Shown here: positions 1 to 8,488 of the stretch, one piece after another | Layout of the letters: each line of letters begins with the position of its first letter | How positions within the stretch are numbered: position 1 is the stretch's first letter | Origin: Clostridium felsineum DSM 794 | GTDB lineage: Bacteria > Bacillota > Clostridia > Clostridiales > Clostridiaceae | NCBI RefSeq assembly: GCF_002006355.2 | Contig: NZ_CP096980.1 | Coordinates: forward strand, 1,612,001 to 1,676,000 | Direction: 5' to 3' | Length of the DNA stretch: 64,000 nt | Position numbers and translations under genes: made by a program | Notes under the pieces: generated by a model | What the model was told of the DNA's origin: nothing | Seen by the model: only the letters and a program-made list of their open reading frames with translations | Databases searched by the model: none

Positions 1-1
1 A

Positions 2-835
2 AATTCCAATTTGGGTAGTGGATATCATACTGTAGAATTAGGAATACAATCTAAGTCTTATTTTAATGCAACGAATGATAGTCTATGGATAGATTCTATA
101 GATATTGACGATTCTGGCTATTTATTTGGCATTTCATTAAATAAAAAAAATTACTCAATGTTAGTAGGACAAACTGATAATATAACAGCAACAGTAACAC
201 CAGATAATGTAACAAATAAAGCTGTAACATGGACATCAAGTGATACATCAGTAGCAACAGTAGATTCAAATGGAAAAGTAACTGCTCTTAAAAAAGGAAC
301 AGCAACTATAACAGCAACTACACAGGATGGAAGTAATTTAAGTTCTTCATGCACAGTCAATGTTACAGAACCAACAACTATAAGTTTAGATAAAACGAAT
401 GATTCAATAAATGTAGGACAAACTGATAATATAACAGCAACAGTTAATCCTTCTAACGTAGGTGTAACATGGATTTCAAGTGATAATTCTATTATAACAG
501 TAGATTCTTCTGGTAAAATAACAGGATTAAAAGAAGGACAGGCAATAATAACAGCAACTACAACTGATGGTAAAACAGCAACCTGTACGGTAAATGTAAT
601 AGCTCAACAAGTTACAAAAGTTAAATTAACGCTATATATGAATGATTCAACAACAAGAAAATTTGATTTAACACAAGATGAATTTAATGATTTCATGAAT
701 TGGTATACAAATATGAGCGAAGAAGTGAAAGGAACAATACCATATTATATATTCAGTATATCAGCACAAGGAAGTACTCCAGCTCAAAAACATTGTGTAC
801 CATTTGCTAAAATAGAAAGCTTTGAGTTTGAATAA
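2..835 (+). CDS. BIG2-domain surface or phage-type protein, 5'-partial
   Basis: The reading frame stays open to the first base of the window, so the gene very probably begins upstream; a TTG at 11 is the first possible start but has no ribosome binding site. Two bacterial Ig-like (BIG2) repeats are visible at about residues 45-118 and 122-197, each with the pattern ISLDK...VGQTDNITATV...VTWxSSD...VDSxGKxTxLKxGxAxITATT. A unique C-terminal region of about 75 residues follows. BIG2 repeats occur in adhesins, phage tail proteins and secreted enzymes, so the specific role cannot be decided. A strong hairpin terminator follows. The domain call is firm; the function is unknown. Confidence 0.75.
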   Translation, partial: NSNLGSGYHTVELGIQSKSYFNATNDSLWIDSIDIDDSGYLFGISLNKKNYSMLVGQTDNITATVTPDNVTNKAVTWTSSDTSVATVDSNGKVTALKKGTATITATTQDGSNLSSSCTVNVTEPTTISLDKTNDSINVGQTDNITATVNPSNVGVTWISSDNSIITVDSSGKITGLKEGQAIITATTTDGKTATCTVNVIAQQVTKVKLTLYMNDSTTRKFDLTQDEFNDFMNWYTNMSEEVKGTIPYYIFSISAQGSTPAQKHCVPFAKIESFEFE

Positions 836-880
836 TAAAGATTTTAATTCCACTGTGATAAAAACAAAAAATTAATGTAT

Positions 881-924
881 AAGAATAGTAGAGACAATTT
901 TAAGTCCTTGCTATTCTTTTTTTA
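881..924 (+). terminator. Rho-independent terminator of the BIG2 gene
   Basis: Arms AAGAATAG (881-888) and CTATTCTT (911-918) pair exactly. The stem continues inward for about seven more pairs with wobbles and one mismatch, leaving an 8-nt loop. A run of T follows directly. Confidence 0.8.
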
Positions 925-957
925 GCAACAATTATCTTAGGTCTTTTTAGGCTAACA

Positions 958-998
958 AACTGTGTATAGGCAAATTCTGCTTATAGGCAGTTTTTTTA
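958..998 (+). terminator. Second hairpin with T-tract
   Basis: An imperfect stem (ACTG...GGCA against TGCT...GGCAGT) is followed by seven T. It lies 34 bases after the previous terminator and just before the Spo0E-like gene, so it may end a short RNA starting in between or act as a back-up terminator. Confidence 0.5.
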
Positions 999-1035
999 TA
1001 TCTAAAATTTTAAAATTTGAAAGGTGGAATATTTT

Positions 1036-1188
1036 ATGAAAAACAAAATTGAAAAATTAAGAGGAGAGCTTTATATGCTAATTAAAAATCATAATTTAAC
1101 AGATTCAGAGGTATTAACAAAATCACAAGTATTGCAGAACGAAATAAATAGTTTTATGAAAAAAGATTTAAAGGTAAAAGCTTCATGA
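1036..1188 (+). CDS. Spo0E-like aspartyl-phosphate phosphatase, 50 aa
   Basis: This small gene has a good ribosome binding site (AAAGGTGG at 1020-1027) before the ATG. The protein has the two-helix Spo0E family pattern: IEKLRGELYMLI, then the turn residues NHNLTDSEVL, then SQVLQNEIN, which matches the family motif S-Q-x-L-D-x-x-I with Q in place of the usual D. Family members of 45-90 aa dephosphorylate Spo0A~P and restrain sporulation. The D-to-Q change in the signature motif may weaken or abolish catalysis. The stop overlaps the next start (ATGA at 1185-1188), suggesting coupled translation. Its position among mobile-element-like genes suggests that the element carries it. Confidence 0.65.
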   Translation: MKNKIEKLRGELYMLIKNHNLTDSEVLTKSQVLQNEINSFMKKDLKVKAS

Positions 1189-1385
1189 GAGGATACATAA
1201 GTAAACAATTTATTTGGATACAATATAGAAATTACATCGTTATTTATATAAACAACACAATGCTTGTAGGTATAATTTTGAATGAATTTGTTGTTTACTT
1301 TAAGAAAATAAGAAAAGAGTTTGTTAACTTAGTAGATGCATTAAGTGTTATGGAGCTGGAACTAAGGAATAGAGAAAAGTGTTAG
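1185..1385 (+). CDS. Hypothetical protein, 66 aa
   Basis: The ATG overlaps the stop of the Spo0E-like gene by four bases, and an AAGG-like site lies within the preceding gene. The protein has a hydrophobic, aromatic-rich N-terminal half (isoleucine, tyrosine and valine clusters around residues 8-40, possibly one membrane segment) and a charged C-terminal half. I recognise no family. The gene ends inside a terminator hairpin, which supports a real transcription unit, but the coding call is tentative. Confidence 0.4.
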   Translation: MRGYISKQFIWIQYRNYIVIYINNTMLVGIILNEFVVYFKKIRKEFVNLVDALSVMELELRNREKC

Positions 1386-1411
1386 ATTACATATCTAGCA
1401 CTTTTATTTTA
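1377..1411 (+). terminator. Terminator after the small-gene pair
   Basis: An eleven-base-pair stem, AAGTGTTAGAT (1377-1387) with ATCTAGCACTT (1393-1403), contains one G-T wobble, has a five-base loop and is followed by TTATTTT. It includes the stop codon of the preceding small gene. Confidence 0.7.
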
Positions 1412-1442
1412 CATATAAAAAAGTTGAAAGGAGTTGTTTATA

Positions 1443-2543
1443 TTGAATGAAAAAATTGATTATGACACTGATCCTAGACTTAGTATTTTAAATGTAGCAG
1501 ATAAATGTGGAATATTATATAGGCAAGAAGGTAAAAGATTTACAAGTGTATGTCCATTTTGTGGTTCTGAATTAGGACATTTCTATTTAACACCTGAAGA
1601 TAAAAAATACAAGAATGTTTATCATTGTGTTAAATGTGGAGAACATGGTTCAGGTATTATGCTTTATTCAAAGCTTCATAACTGTACTAATAAAGATTCT
1701 TTTAAAGAGTTAATGGGTTTTGATGTAAGTTCATCTACAATTAATTTTATAAAGGAAGCTAAAAAGGTTGCTAGTGTAAAGTTAAATCATATGGCACCTA
1801 TTGAGGTTAGGAACAAAGTATATAGGAATTTAATTAGAAGAATATCGTTGTCTGAGAAACATTATTTAAACCTTAGAAATAGGGGACTTTCAGAGTATGA
1901 TATTAAAAATAATGGTTATAAGACATTACCTTTTGATAAAGACTTGAAAAAGAGAATATGTAGAGAACTTATAGGAGTTGGATTTAATCTTGCTGGAATA
2001 TCAGGATTTTATACAGATAAAAATGAGTGGACTTTCTGGACACCAAAAGAAGGTGGATTTCTAGTACCAGTGATTGATTACTTAGGAAGGGTTCAGGGAT
2101 GCCAAATAAGAAAAGATGCAGAGAAGAAAAAGTATCCTTGGTTCTCATCAAGCTATATGGAGAATGGTACGCAGTGTAATGGATTTATACATGTTCATTG
2201 GAATAAGAATCATTCATCTGAAAAGATAGTTATTACTGAAGGAGCTTTAAAGGCTACAACAGCAAGTATTTTATCAGATACAACATTTGTAGCAGTTCCA
2301 GGAGTAAATGCAATTAATAATTTATTTCAAACTCTAAAAATATTGAAACCACAAAAGATTTTTATTGCTTATGATATGGATTATAAGGATAAGAAAGAGG
2401 TACAGAAAGCATTAAACACACTTAAATGGAATTTAAAAGTTAATAGATATAATTATACCCAAAGTGTTTGGAATGAAGAATTTAAAGGTATAGATGATTA
2501 CATGCTTCATGTTGTTAAAAATAAGGAGCTAGTAGTAAATTAA
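1443..2543 (+). CDS. CHC2 zinc-finger / Toprim-like primase-type protein (DUF3854-like), 366 aa
   Basis: A DnaG-type zinc ribbon lies at the N-terminus, with Cys37 and Cys40 (CPFC) and Cys62 and Cys65 (CVKC). The C-terminal part (about residues 255-355) looks like a Toprim domain, with the conserved glutamate in VITEGALKA and the acidic pair in IAYDMDY. Such proteins are replication primases or helicase-loader partners of plasmids, phages and conjugative elements. I chose TTG at 1443 because GAAAGGAG (1426-1433) is correctly spaced for it; the upstream TTG at 1434 directly abuts that site. With no other replication gene in the window, the element it belongs to lies upstream or has been broken by the insertion sequence downstream. 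Confidence 0.7.
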   Translation: MNEKIDYDTDPRLSILNVADKCGILYRQEGKRFTSVCPFCGSELGHFYLTPEDKKYKNVYHCVKCGEHGSGIMLYSKLHNCTNKDSFKELMGFDVSSSTINFIKEAKKVASVKLNHMAPIEVRNKVYRNLIRRISLSEKHYLNLRNRGLSEYDIKNNGYKTLPFDKDLKKRICRELIGVGFNLAGISGFYTDKNEWTFWTPKEGGFLVPVIDYLGRVQGCQIRKDAEKKKYPWFSSSYMENGTQCNGFIHVHWNKNHSSEKIVITEGALKATTASILSDTTFVAVPGVNAINNLFQTLKILKPQKIFIAYDMDYKDKKEVQKALNTLKWNLKVNRYNYTQSVWNEEFKGIDDYMLHVVKNKELVVN

Positions 2544-2604
2544 AAAATAATGAAAAAAGCATATATAAATTAAGTATAACTTCATAATTTAAAATATAAT
2601 TTAG

Positions 2605-2649
2605 AAGGCATGTCAATACTTCATATAGAGGTAATGACATGCCTTTTAA
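2605..2649 (+). terminator. Terminator after the primase-like gene
   Basis: A perfect 11-bp inverted repeat, AAGGCATGTCA (2605-2615) and TGACATGCCTT (2635-2645), has a 19-base loop and a short T-run. Confidence 0.75.
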
Positions 2650-2675
2650 ATTGAATAAGTACTATAGCAATTTTA

Positions 2676-4153
2676 GAGCATGTGAAGAAAAGTCTGTAAA
2701 TAAAAATAATAAGGCTTTCTATGGTAAAATAAAATCATAGGAGGCCTTTTATTATGGCAAGAAAAAAAGATATTTATAAGGTAAAACCAATGAATGAAGG
2801 AAAAAGAAATATTATATCAGCTCTTATAGACGAGTATGATATTCAGTCAGCTGAGGATATTCAGGAAGCTTTAAAAGATCTATTAGGTGGAACTATTCAA
2901 TCTATGCTTGAAGGTGAAATGGACGAGCATTTAGGCTATGAACCATATGAACGAGCCGAAACTACAAACTCAAGAAATGGGAAAAAACAAAAAAGAATTC
3001 GAAGCAAATATGGTGAGATGAATATAGATGTACCACAGGATAGAGAAAGTTCTTTTGAACCTAAAATAGTACAAAAACACCAGAAAGATATTTCTGGTAT
3101 AGAAGAAAAAATTATTTCTATGTATGCTAAAGGATTAAGTACCAGACAAATTTCAGAACAAATTGAAGATATATATGGGTTTGAAGTTAGTGAAGGAATG
3201 GTTTCAAATATAACCAATAAACTTCTTCCTGAAATAGAAGCATGGCAACATAGACCTTTATCTACAGTATATCCAATTGTTTTCATTGATGCAGTTCATT
3301 TTTCCGTAAGGGAAAATAACGTTATACGTAAGCTTGCAGCTTACATTATTCTTGGTATAAATAATGAAGGCAGAAAAGAAGTACTTTCTATAAATATTGG
3401 AGAAAATGAAAGCAGTAAATATTGGCTTAGTGCTCTCAATGAATTAAAAAATAGAGGTGTTCAAGATATCCTTATCCTTTGTGCAGATGGTCTTACAGGG
3501 ATAAAGGAATCTATATCAGTAGCTTTTCCAAATACTGAATATCAACGTTGTATAGTTCATCAAGTAAGAAATACATTAAAGTATGTTTCTGATAAAGATA
3601 AAAAAGAATTTGCAAAAGATTTAAAAACTATATATCATGCACCTTCTGAGGAAATTGCATATAAGCAATTAGAAGAAATCACTGGAAAATGGGAAAAACA
3701 TTATCCTAACTCAATGAAAAGCTGGAAATCAAATTGGGATGCTATTAGCCCTATTTTTAAGTTCTCTGCTGATGTAAGAAAAGTTATTTATACTACAAAT
3801 GCAATCGAAAGTCTCAACAGCACATATCGTAGATTAAATAGACAAAGAACTGTATTTCCAAGCGATACATCACTTTTAAAAGCTTTATACCTTGCTACTT
3901 TTGAAGCTACAAAAAAATGGCGTTTGCCACTAAGAAATTGGGGTAAAGTGTACGGTGAATTATCCATTATGTATGAAGGACGACTTACTGAATAAAAAGC
4001 TTAATATGCCAAAAACGCCTGTTTTTAAAGGCGTTCTTGACATACATATTTTTAGAATGTATATTTAAAACAAGATAGAAAGTCACTTTTGACAATCTTG
4101 TCTTTTAAAACTTACCATAGAAAGTTATTTTACAGAAAGAATTTTACACTCTC
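2676..4153 (+). mobile_element. IS256-family insertion sequence, copy 1 (complete)
   Basis: The left end is read as GAGCATGTGAAG (2676). The right end, read on the complement from 4153, begins GAGAGTGTAAAA, and both ends share TCTGTAAA further in. An exact 13-base inverted match, CTTTCTATGGTAA (2715-2727), recurs inverted at 4112-4124. The element is therefore about 1478 bp with one transposase gene. The eight bases outside each end (CAATTTTA on the left, GACTCGAA on the right) do not match, so no target duplication is visible. The exact termini are my estimate. The right end forms the last codons and stop of the oxidoreductase gene read from the other strand. Confidence 0.85.
2754..3995 (+). 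CDS. IS256-family (mutator-type) transposase, 413 aa, copy 1
   Basis: This is a DDE transposase for cut-and-copy movement of the surrounding element. The catalytic triad is visible: Asp179 in FIDAVHFSV, Asp245 in ILCADGLTGI and Glu352 in NAIESLNSTYRR, with normal spacing. The N-terminal DNA-binding region includes EGEMDEHLGYEPYER, typical of the family. The length matches intact members (about 390-420 aa). The ribosome binding site AGGAGG lies at 2740-2745. The gene appears intact, with no frameshift. It differs from copy 2 at residue 26 (Asp here, Glu there). Confidence 0.95.
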   Translation: MARKKDIYKVKPMNEGKRNIISALIDEYDIQSAEDIQEALKDLLGGTIQSMLEGEMDEHLGYEPYERAETTNSRNGKKQKRIRSKYGEMNIDVPQDRESSFEPKIVQKHQKDISGIEEKIISMYAKGLSTRQISEQIEDIYGFEVSEGMVSNITNKLLPEIEAWQHRPLSTVYPIVFIDAVHFSVRENNVIRKLAAYIILGINNEGRKEVLSINIGENESSKYWLSALNELKNRGVQDILILCADGLTGIKESISVAFPNTEYQRCIVHQVRNTLKYVSDKDKKEFAKDLKTIYHAPSEEIAYKQLEEITGKWEKHYPNSMKSWKSNWDAISPIFKFSADVRKVIYTTNAIESLNSTYRRLNRQRTVFPSDTSLLKALYLATFEATKKWRLPLRNWGKVYGELSIMYEGRLTE

Positions 4154-5841
4154 GACTCGAAAACAAACTTAGCTTTTTTCGAAGCAGTATAATATTTATT
4201 ATCTTCATATAATCGTCTTTGATCTTCTTTCAAAATTTCTCCTTCTCTAAATGGCCATTGTATTCCTTTTGAGTTTATTAATCCGTCATATGTAACACCA
4301 CTCATATCACAAGGCATATTTCTAGAGCACTCTCTCATTAGGTTAAATGCATCTCTAGGAGTTTTCCACCTATCAAGAAGATTTCCCATACATAAAGATT
4401 CGCCAACCTTGTAAATAACTTCGTAATCGCTTTTCTCATCTTCAGATTTTTCAAGTACAGGTCTCATTGCAGAAATACGTCTTTCTGTATTTATAAAAGT
4501 TCCTTCTTTTTTTAGACCAGAAACTACAGGAAGATATAAATGGCAGTTTTTTGAACTATCAGTATCACCATATATATCTTGTACAATAAAAAATTCTAAT
4601 TTATCCATAGCTTCTTTAAACTTTGTATTATTTGCCCACGAATGACGTGGATTTGTTCCTAAGACCCATAATGCTTTTATTTCTCCTGAGTTAATTTTAT
4701 CAACAATACGGTTATAAGTTATTGTGGGTTTAATAGGTAATACAGCTTCATTAACTCCAAGAATCTCTGATACTCTTTTGCGCCTTGCCATATTATTATA
4801 ATCGCCTCCGCCATAAAGCATAGTTGTATTACTATAAACACGTGATCCCATTGCATTACATTGACCTGTGATGGAGTTAGCGCCTGTACCAGGTTTGCCA
4901 ATATTACCAGTCATTAATGCTAAATTAATAATAGCCTGTGCTGTTCTAACTGCTTCATAGCCTTGGTTAACTCCCATTGTCCACCAAAAGGAAACTCTTT
5001 TACCATTGTGTATTAATTTTACAAGTTCTAAAATAGCAGCTTCATTAATACCTGTTGTTTTTGAAGCTTTTTCTATACTGTATTGTTTAACAAATTCTTT
5101 GAAAGCTTCAAAACCTTCGGTATAATTATTTATATATGAATTATCTATATAGTTGTCTTCTATAAGTTTATTGGCTATAGAATAAAAAAATATTATATCT
5201 GTTTTCGGTTTTATTCCATACCAGTAATCAGCATTTTGTGCTGTTTCTGATTTTCTTGGATCTATAACTATTAACTTTTTATTTTTATTATTTCTTATTC
5301 TATTCCATAGTACTGGCTGTGTTATAACTGGATTAGCACCTATTAATATTATTGTATCAGATAACTCTGCATCTTTTAAGGTATAGGGTGGTGCATCGAA
5401 ACCAAAGCTTTCCTTGTGAGCAACTACCGAGGTTGCCATGCATTGTCGTGTATTTCCGTCAACATTAGCCTTTAAATAATTTCTCATTACATGACCAAAT
5501 AAAGCAAGCTCTTCTAAAGTTAATTGACCTGTACTAATACCTGCAATGCTTTCATTTCCATATTTATTTTGCAATTCTAAAAATTTATCTGCAATTATGT
5601 TATATGCATGTTCCCAAGGAATTCTTCTAAATGAACCATCCTTTTGCTTGATTCTAGGTAGTGGTAGCTCTTTTATTAATGTTTGTTGTTTATCTAAAGA
5701 TACTCCTTTAATACATCCAAAAGCTCCGTTAACTGGATAGTCTTTTTTTGGTGTAATTTTAACTATTTTATTATGTTCAACATAAAAATCTAAATTACAT
5801 GCCAAAGAGCAATAATTACAAGTAGATTGAATTTTTTTCAT
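4144..5841 (-). CDS. Assimilatory nitrate-reductase-type molybdopterin oxidoreductase, 3'-truncated by the IS
   Basis: The N-terminus has the 4Fe-4S cysteine set Cys8, Cys11, Cys15 and Cys43 (CNYCSLAC). Cys134 in NTRQCMATSVVAHKESFG is the expected molybdenum ligand and resembles NarB/NasA enzymes rather than selenocysteine formate dehydrogenases. The body of the bis-MGD domain is complete to about residue 555. At 565 aa the protein is short: relatives are about 680-730 aa and end in a molybdopterin-dinucleotide-binding domain that is absent here. The last residues (Arg-Val and the stop) are encoded by the IS terminus. Nitrate reduction is therefore inferred for the ancestor only; this product is probably inactive. 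The start has AGAGAGG upstream. A strong palindrome lies in the leader. Confidence 0.8.
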   Translation of the reverse strand: MKKIQSTCNYCSLACNLDFYVEHNKIVKITPKKDYPVNGAFGCIKGVSLDKQQTLIKELPLPRIKQKDGSFRRIPWEHAYNIIADKFLELQNKYGNESIAGISTGQLTLEELALFGHVMRNYLKANVDGNTRQCMATSVVAHKESFGFDAPPYTLKDAELSDTIILIGANPVITQPVLWNRIRNNKNKKLIVIDPRKSETAQNADYWYGIKPKTDIIFFYSIANKLIEDNYIDNSYINNYTEGFEAFKEFVKQYSIEKASKTTGINEAAILELVKLIHNGKRVSFWWTMGVNQGYEAVRTAQAIINLALMTGNIGKPGTGANSITGQCNAMGSRVYSNTTMLYGGGDYNNMARRKRVSEILGVNEAVLPIKPTITYNRIVDKINSGEIKALWVLGTNPRHSWANNTKFKEAMDKLEFFIVQDIYGDTDSSKNCHLYLPVVSGLKKEGTFINTERRISAMRPVLEKSEDEKSDYEVIYKVGESLCMGNLLDRWKTPRDAFNLMRECSRNMPCDMSGVTYDGLINSKGIQWPFREGEILKEDQRRLYEDNKYYTASKKAKFVFESRV

Positions 5842-5902
5842 AAAAATATCATTCCTCTCTTAAGATAAAATATCTTACATATAGAGTAATTAAAATAAAA
5901 AA

Positions 5903-5932
5903 TAAACACCGTGATATGTATCACGGTGTTTA
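5903..5932. promoter_or_regulatory. Perfect 14-base inverted repeat in the oxidoreductase leader
   Basis: TAAACACCGTGATA and TATCACGGTGTTTA face each other across two bases. The core GTGA-TACATA-TCAC (minus strand) has the GTGA-N6-TCAC layout of Crp/Fnr-family operators. It lies 62-91 bp upstream of the oxidoreductase start. On that strand it is also followed by TTTATTTTTTATTTT, so a leader terminator is the competing reading. Confidence 0.6.
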
Positions 5933-5994
5933 GAAACAATTAGAAGGTTTTTGCAAATAAGGTATATTAGTAATAGTGATATTATAAGAATTAA

Positions 5995-6060
5995 AGAAAA
6001 ACCATCAACTAAGTAAAGTTACCTGTTTTTCATTGACAACTTCTACTAAGCTGATGGCTT
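5995..6060 (-). terminator. Terminator of the clpE gene
   Basis: A long imperfect stem runs from CCATCAACTAAG (from 6002) to its partner ending CTTAGTAG/GATGG (to 6057). On the minus strand it is followed by TTTTTCTTT. It lies immediately after the clpE stop. Confidence 0.75.
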
Positions 6061-6062
6061 TT

Positions 6063-8324
6063 TTATTCAAAAGCAATATTGTTATCTTTAATATAAATAG
6101 TTACATTACTTCCATCCTTATATATTCCTTTTATATAGAATTCAGCTAATTCATCTTCTATATATTTTTGTATAGTACGTCTGAGTGGACGTGCACCATA
6201 TTTTTTATCATAACCTTTATCAAAAATAAAGTTTTTAACTTCTTCGTTTATATTAATAGATATATTTTTATCTCTACCCTCACTTATTATTTCCTTAAGC
6301 ATTAAGTCGATTATTTTCATAAGCTCATCTTTGTTTAGTTCTGTAAATATAATTGTTTCGTCTATTCTATTTAAAAATTCAGGTCTAAAGGTTTCACGAA
6401 GTACATCTTTAATTTTACTAGAAAGGGAGAAATAATCATCACGAGAAAAACCTATTCCGCTGGATTTTAAATTTGTTCCGGCATTTGAAGTCATTATTAT
6501 TATTGTATTTTCAAAGTTTACAGTTCTTCCTTGACTATCAGTAAGTCTTCCGTCCTCAAGTATTTGAAGCAAAATATTAAATACATCAGGATGTGCTTTT
6601 TCAATTTCATCAAGAAGAATAACTGAATAAGGATTTCTTCGTACTTTTTCAGTAAGTTGACCTCCGTTATCATAGCCTACGTAACCGGGAGGCGCTCCTA
6701 TTAATTTAGATACAGTATGTTTTTCCATGTATTCAGACATATCTACCCTTATTAAAGCCTTTTCATTTTGAAACAATTCCAAAGCTAAAGTTTTTACAAG
6801 CTCTGTTTTTCCAACGCCAGTTGGACCTACAAATATAAAAGAGGATGGTTTCTTTAATTTTTTAAAGCCGGATCTATTTCTTCTGATAGTTCTAGCAACA
6901 CTCGATACAGCTTCGTTTTGTCCGATAACTCTTTTATGAAGTCTTGATTCTAAATTTAGAAGTTTTTCAGCCTCTATTTCTGTTATTTTTTGTACAGGAA
7001 TTTTAGTCCAAGATTCTACAACTGAGGCTACATCATCTAAAGTTAACATAACATTAGAATATTCATTTTTAAAGTTATCGATTTTTGTTTGTATTTTACA
7101 TTCTTCAACTTTATATTCGGCTGCCTTTTCGAAATCATTTAATTCGGCACATTTAGTTATTTCTTTTTGAATATTTGAGAGTTCGTTTTTTAATGCTTCA
7201 AGTTCTACAAGTCCCTTATTTTTTAAATTTGCTCTAGAACCAGCTTCATCAATTACATCTATAGCCTTATCAGGGAAAAATCTATCAGATATATATCTTC
7301 CGGATAGTCGAACAGCATTTTCAATTACATCATCTGGAATTTTTATTTTATGATAATTTTCATAATAAGATTTTACACCTTTTACTATTTCAATAGTTTG
7401 CTCAATAGTAGGTTCTTCTACCATAATAGGTTGAAAACGTCTTTCCAAAGCAGAATCTTTTTCTATATATTTTCTGTACTCTTCTATAGTAGTGGCACCT
7501 ATAAGTTGAAGTTCACCCTTAGCTAAAGCAGGTTTTAATATGTTTGCAGCGCTTAATGAACCACTTTCAGCATTGCCAGCACCCATTATATTGTGAATTT
7601 CATCTATAATTAAAATTATGTTTTTAAATTGATTTATTTCGTCGATAATGCCTTTCATACGAGCTTCAAACTGACCTCTAAATTGAGTACCTGCTACAAG
7701 CGAATTTAGTTCAAGCATGTATACCTCTGTGTCTAAAAACCTTGCAGGAACATTTTTCTCTGCTATTCTTACAGCAAACCCCTCAGCTATTGCTGTTTTA
7801 CCAACACCAGCTTCACCTATAAGAATAGGGTTGTTTTTGGTTCTTCTGTTTAAAATCTGAATTAACCTGTCGATTTCTCTTTCTCTTCCAATAACAGTAT
7901 CAATTTCACCGTTTTTGGCCTTAATAGTTAAATTTATTCCATAAGAATCTAAATATTTTTTCTTTTTTGCTTTTTTACGAGTACTAGTAGTAGTTTTTGA
8001 ATCTTTAGTGTATTCAGGTTCCTTAGTTTCACCTTGTTCAGAATTGTTAAAAGCATTATTGAAGAAATTTAACAGTCCGCCATTTCCGTTTTCATCCGAA
8101 ATTTTATCTAAATCAATATTTTTAAGCATATCATTCATTTGAGTGCTTAAATTTTGAAAATCATCTTCTTTCATATCTTTTGTATCAACTATTTGTGTTA
8201 AAGGTGAAATGCCGAGTTTTTTTGCACAAGGTAAGCATAGACCAACTAATTCTTGTTTACCATCTATTACTTTATTTGTGAAAATAACAGCAACATTTTT
8301 CTTACATACAGAACAAGTAACCAT
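6063..8324 (-). CDS. clpE: ClpE-type ATP-dependent unfoldase with N-terminal zinc finger, 753 aa
   Basis: This is a Hsp100/Clp ATPase that unfolds proteins for ClpP. Its N-terminus carries Cys4, Cys7, Cys30 and Cys33 (CSVC...CLPC), a zinc finger typical of ClpE, in place of the double Clp-N domain of ClpC. Two AAA+ modules follow, with Walker A GEAGVGKTA and GPTGVGKTEL. A UVR-like coiled segment between them (LNDFEKAAEYK) also marks the ClpC/ClpE group. I chose ATG at 8324 (GGAG 12 bases upstream on that strand) over a TTG at 8342. Directly repeated TCAAGTTTAT motifs lie between the likely -10 (TATAAT) and the gene, but I do not see a CtsR heptamer pair. The gene has its own terminator. Confidence 0.85.
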   Translation of the reverse strand: MVTCSVCKKNVAVIFTNKVIDGKQELVGLCLPCAKKLGISPLTQIVDTKDMKEDDFQNLSTQMNDMLKNIDLDKISDENGNGGLLNFFNNAFNNSEQGETKEPEYTKDSKTTTSTRKKAKKKKYLDSYGINLTIKAKNGEIDTVIGREREIDRLIQILNRRTKNNPILIGEAGVGKTAIAEGFAVRIAEKNVPARFLDTEVYMLELNSLVAGTQFRGQFEARMKGIIDEINQFKNIILIIDEIHNIMGAGNAESGSLSAANILKPALAKGELQLIGATTIEEYRKYIEKDSALERRFQPIMVEEPTIEQTIEIVKGVKSYYENYHKIKIPDDVIENAVRLSGRYISDRFFPDKAIDVIDEAGSRANLKNKGLVELEALKNELSNIQKEITKCAELNDFEKAAEYKVEECKIQTKIDNFKNEYSNVMLTLDDVASVVESWTKIPVQKITEIEAEKLLNLESRLHKRVIGQNEAVSSVARTIRRNRSGFKKLKKPSSFIFVGPTGVGKTELVKTLALELFQNEKALIRVDMSEYMEKHTVSKLIGAPPGYVGYDNGGQLTEKVRRNPYSVILLDEIEKAHPDVFNILLQILEDGRLTDSQGRTVNFENTIIIMTSNAGTNLKSSGIGFSRDDYFSLSSKIKDVLRETFRPEFLNRIDETIIFTELNKDELMKIIDLMLKEIISEGRDKNISININEEVKNFIFDKGYDKKYGARPLRRTIQKYIEDELAEFYIKGIYKDGSNVTIYIKDNNIAFE

Positions 8325-8346
8325 TAGTATTATCATCTCCAATGTT

Positions 8347-8371
8347 TCAAGTTTATAATAATCAAGTTTAT
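8347..8371. promoter_or_regulatory. Direct repeat in the clpE leader
   Basis: The decamer TCAAGTTTAT occurs exactly at 8347-8356 and 8362-8371, 15 bp apart, just downstream of a TATAAT-like box on the minus strand. This spacing would suit a repressor dimer. The sequence is unlike the CtsR consensus I know, and the function is not established. Confidence 0.35.
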
Positions 8372-8488
8372 GTTTAATTATATTATATCAAAGAAAAAAG
8401 AAATTCATATATTAAATTAATTAAAAAAGTTTATAATATGGTTTATAATATAATATAGTATAAGTTATTCCAATTGGAGGAGAGGATA

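Noticed and set aside
2668..4161. Target-site duplication around IS copy 1
   Set aside because: The octamers next to the estimated ends (CAATTTTA and GACTCGAA) do not match, even with shifts of one or two bases.
5903..5932. Palindrome as the terminator of clpE
   Set aside because: clpE has its own hairpin with T-tract at 5995-6060, directly after its stop; the palindrome belongs to the next gene's leader.
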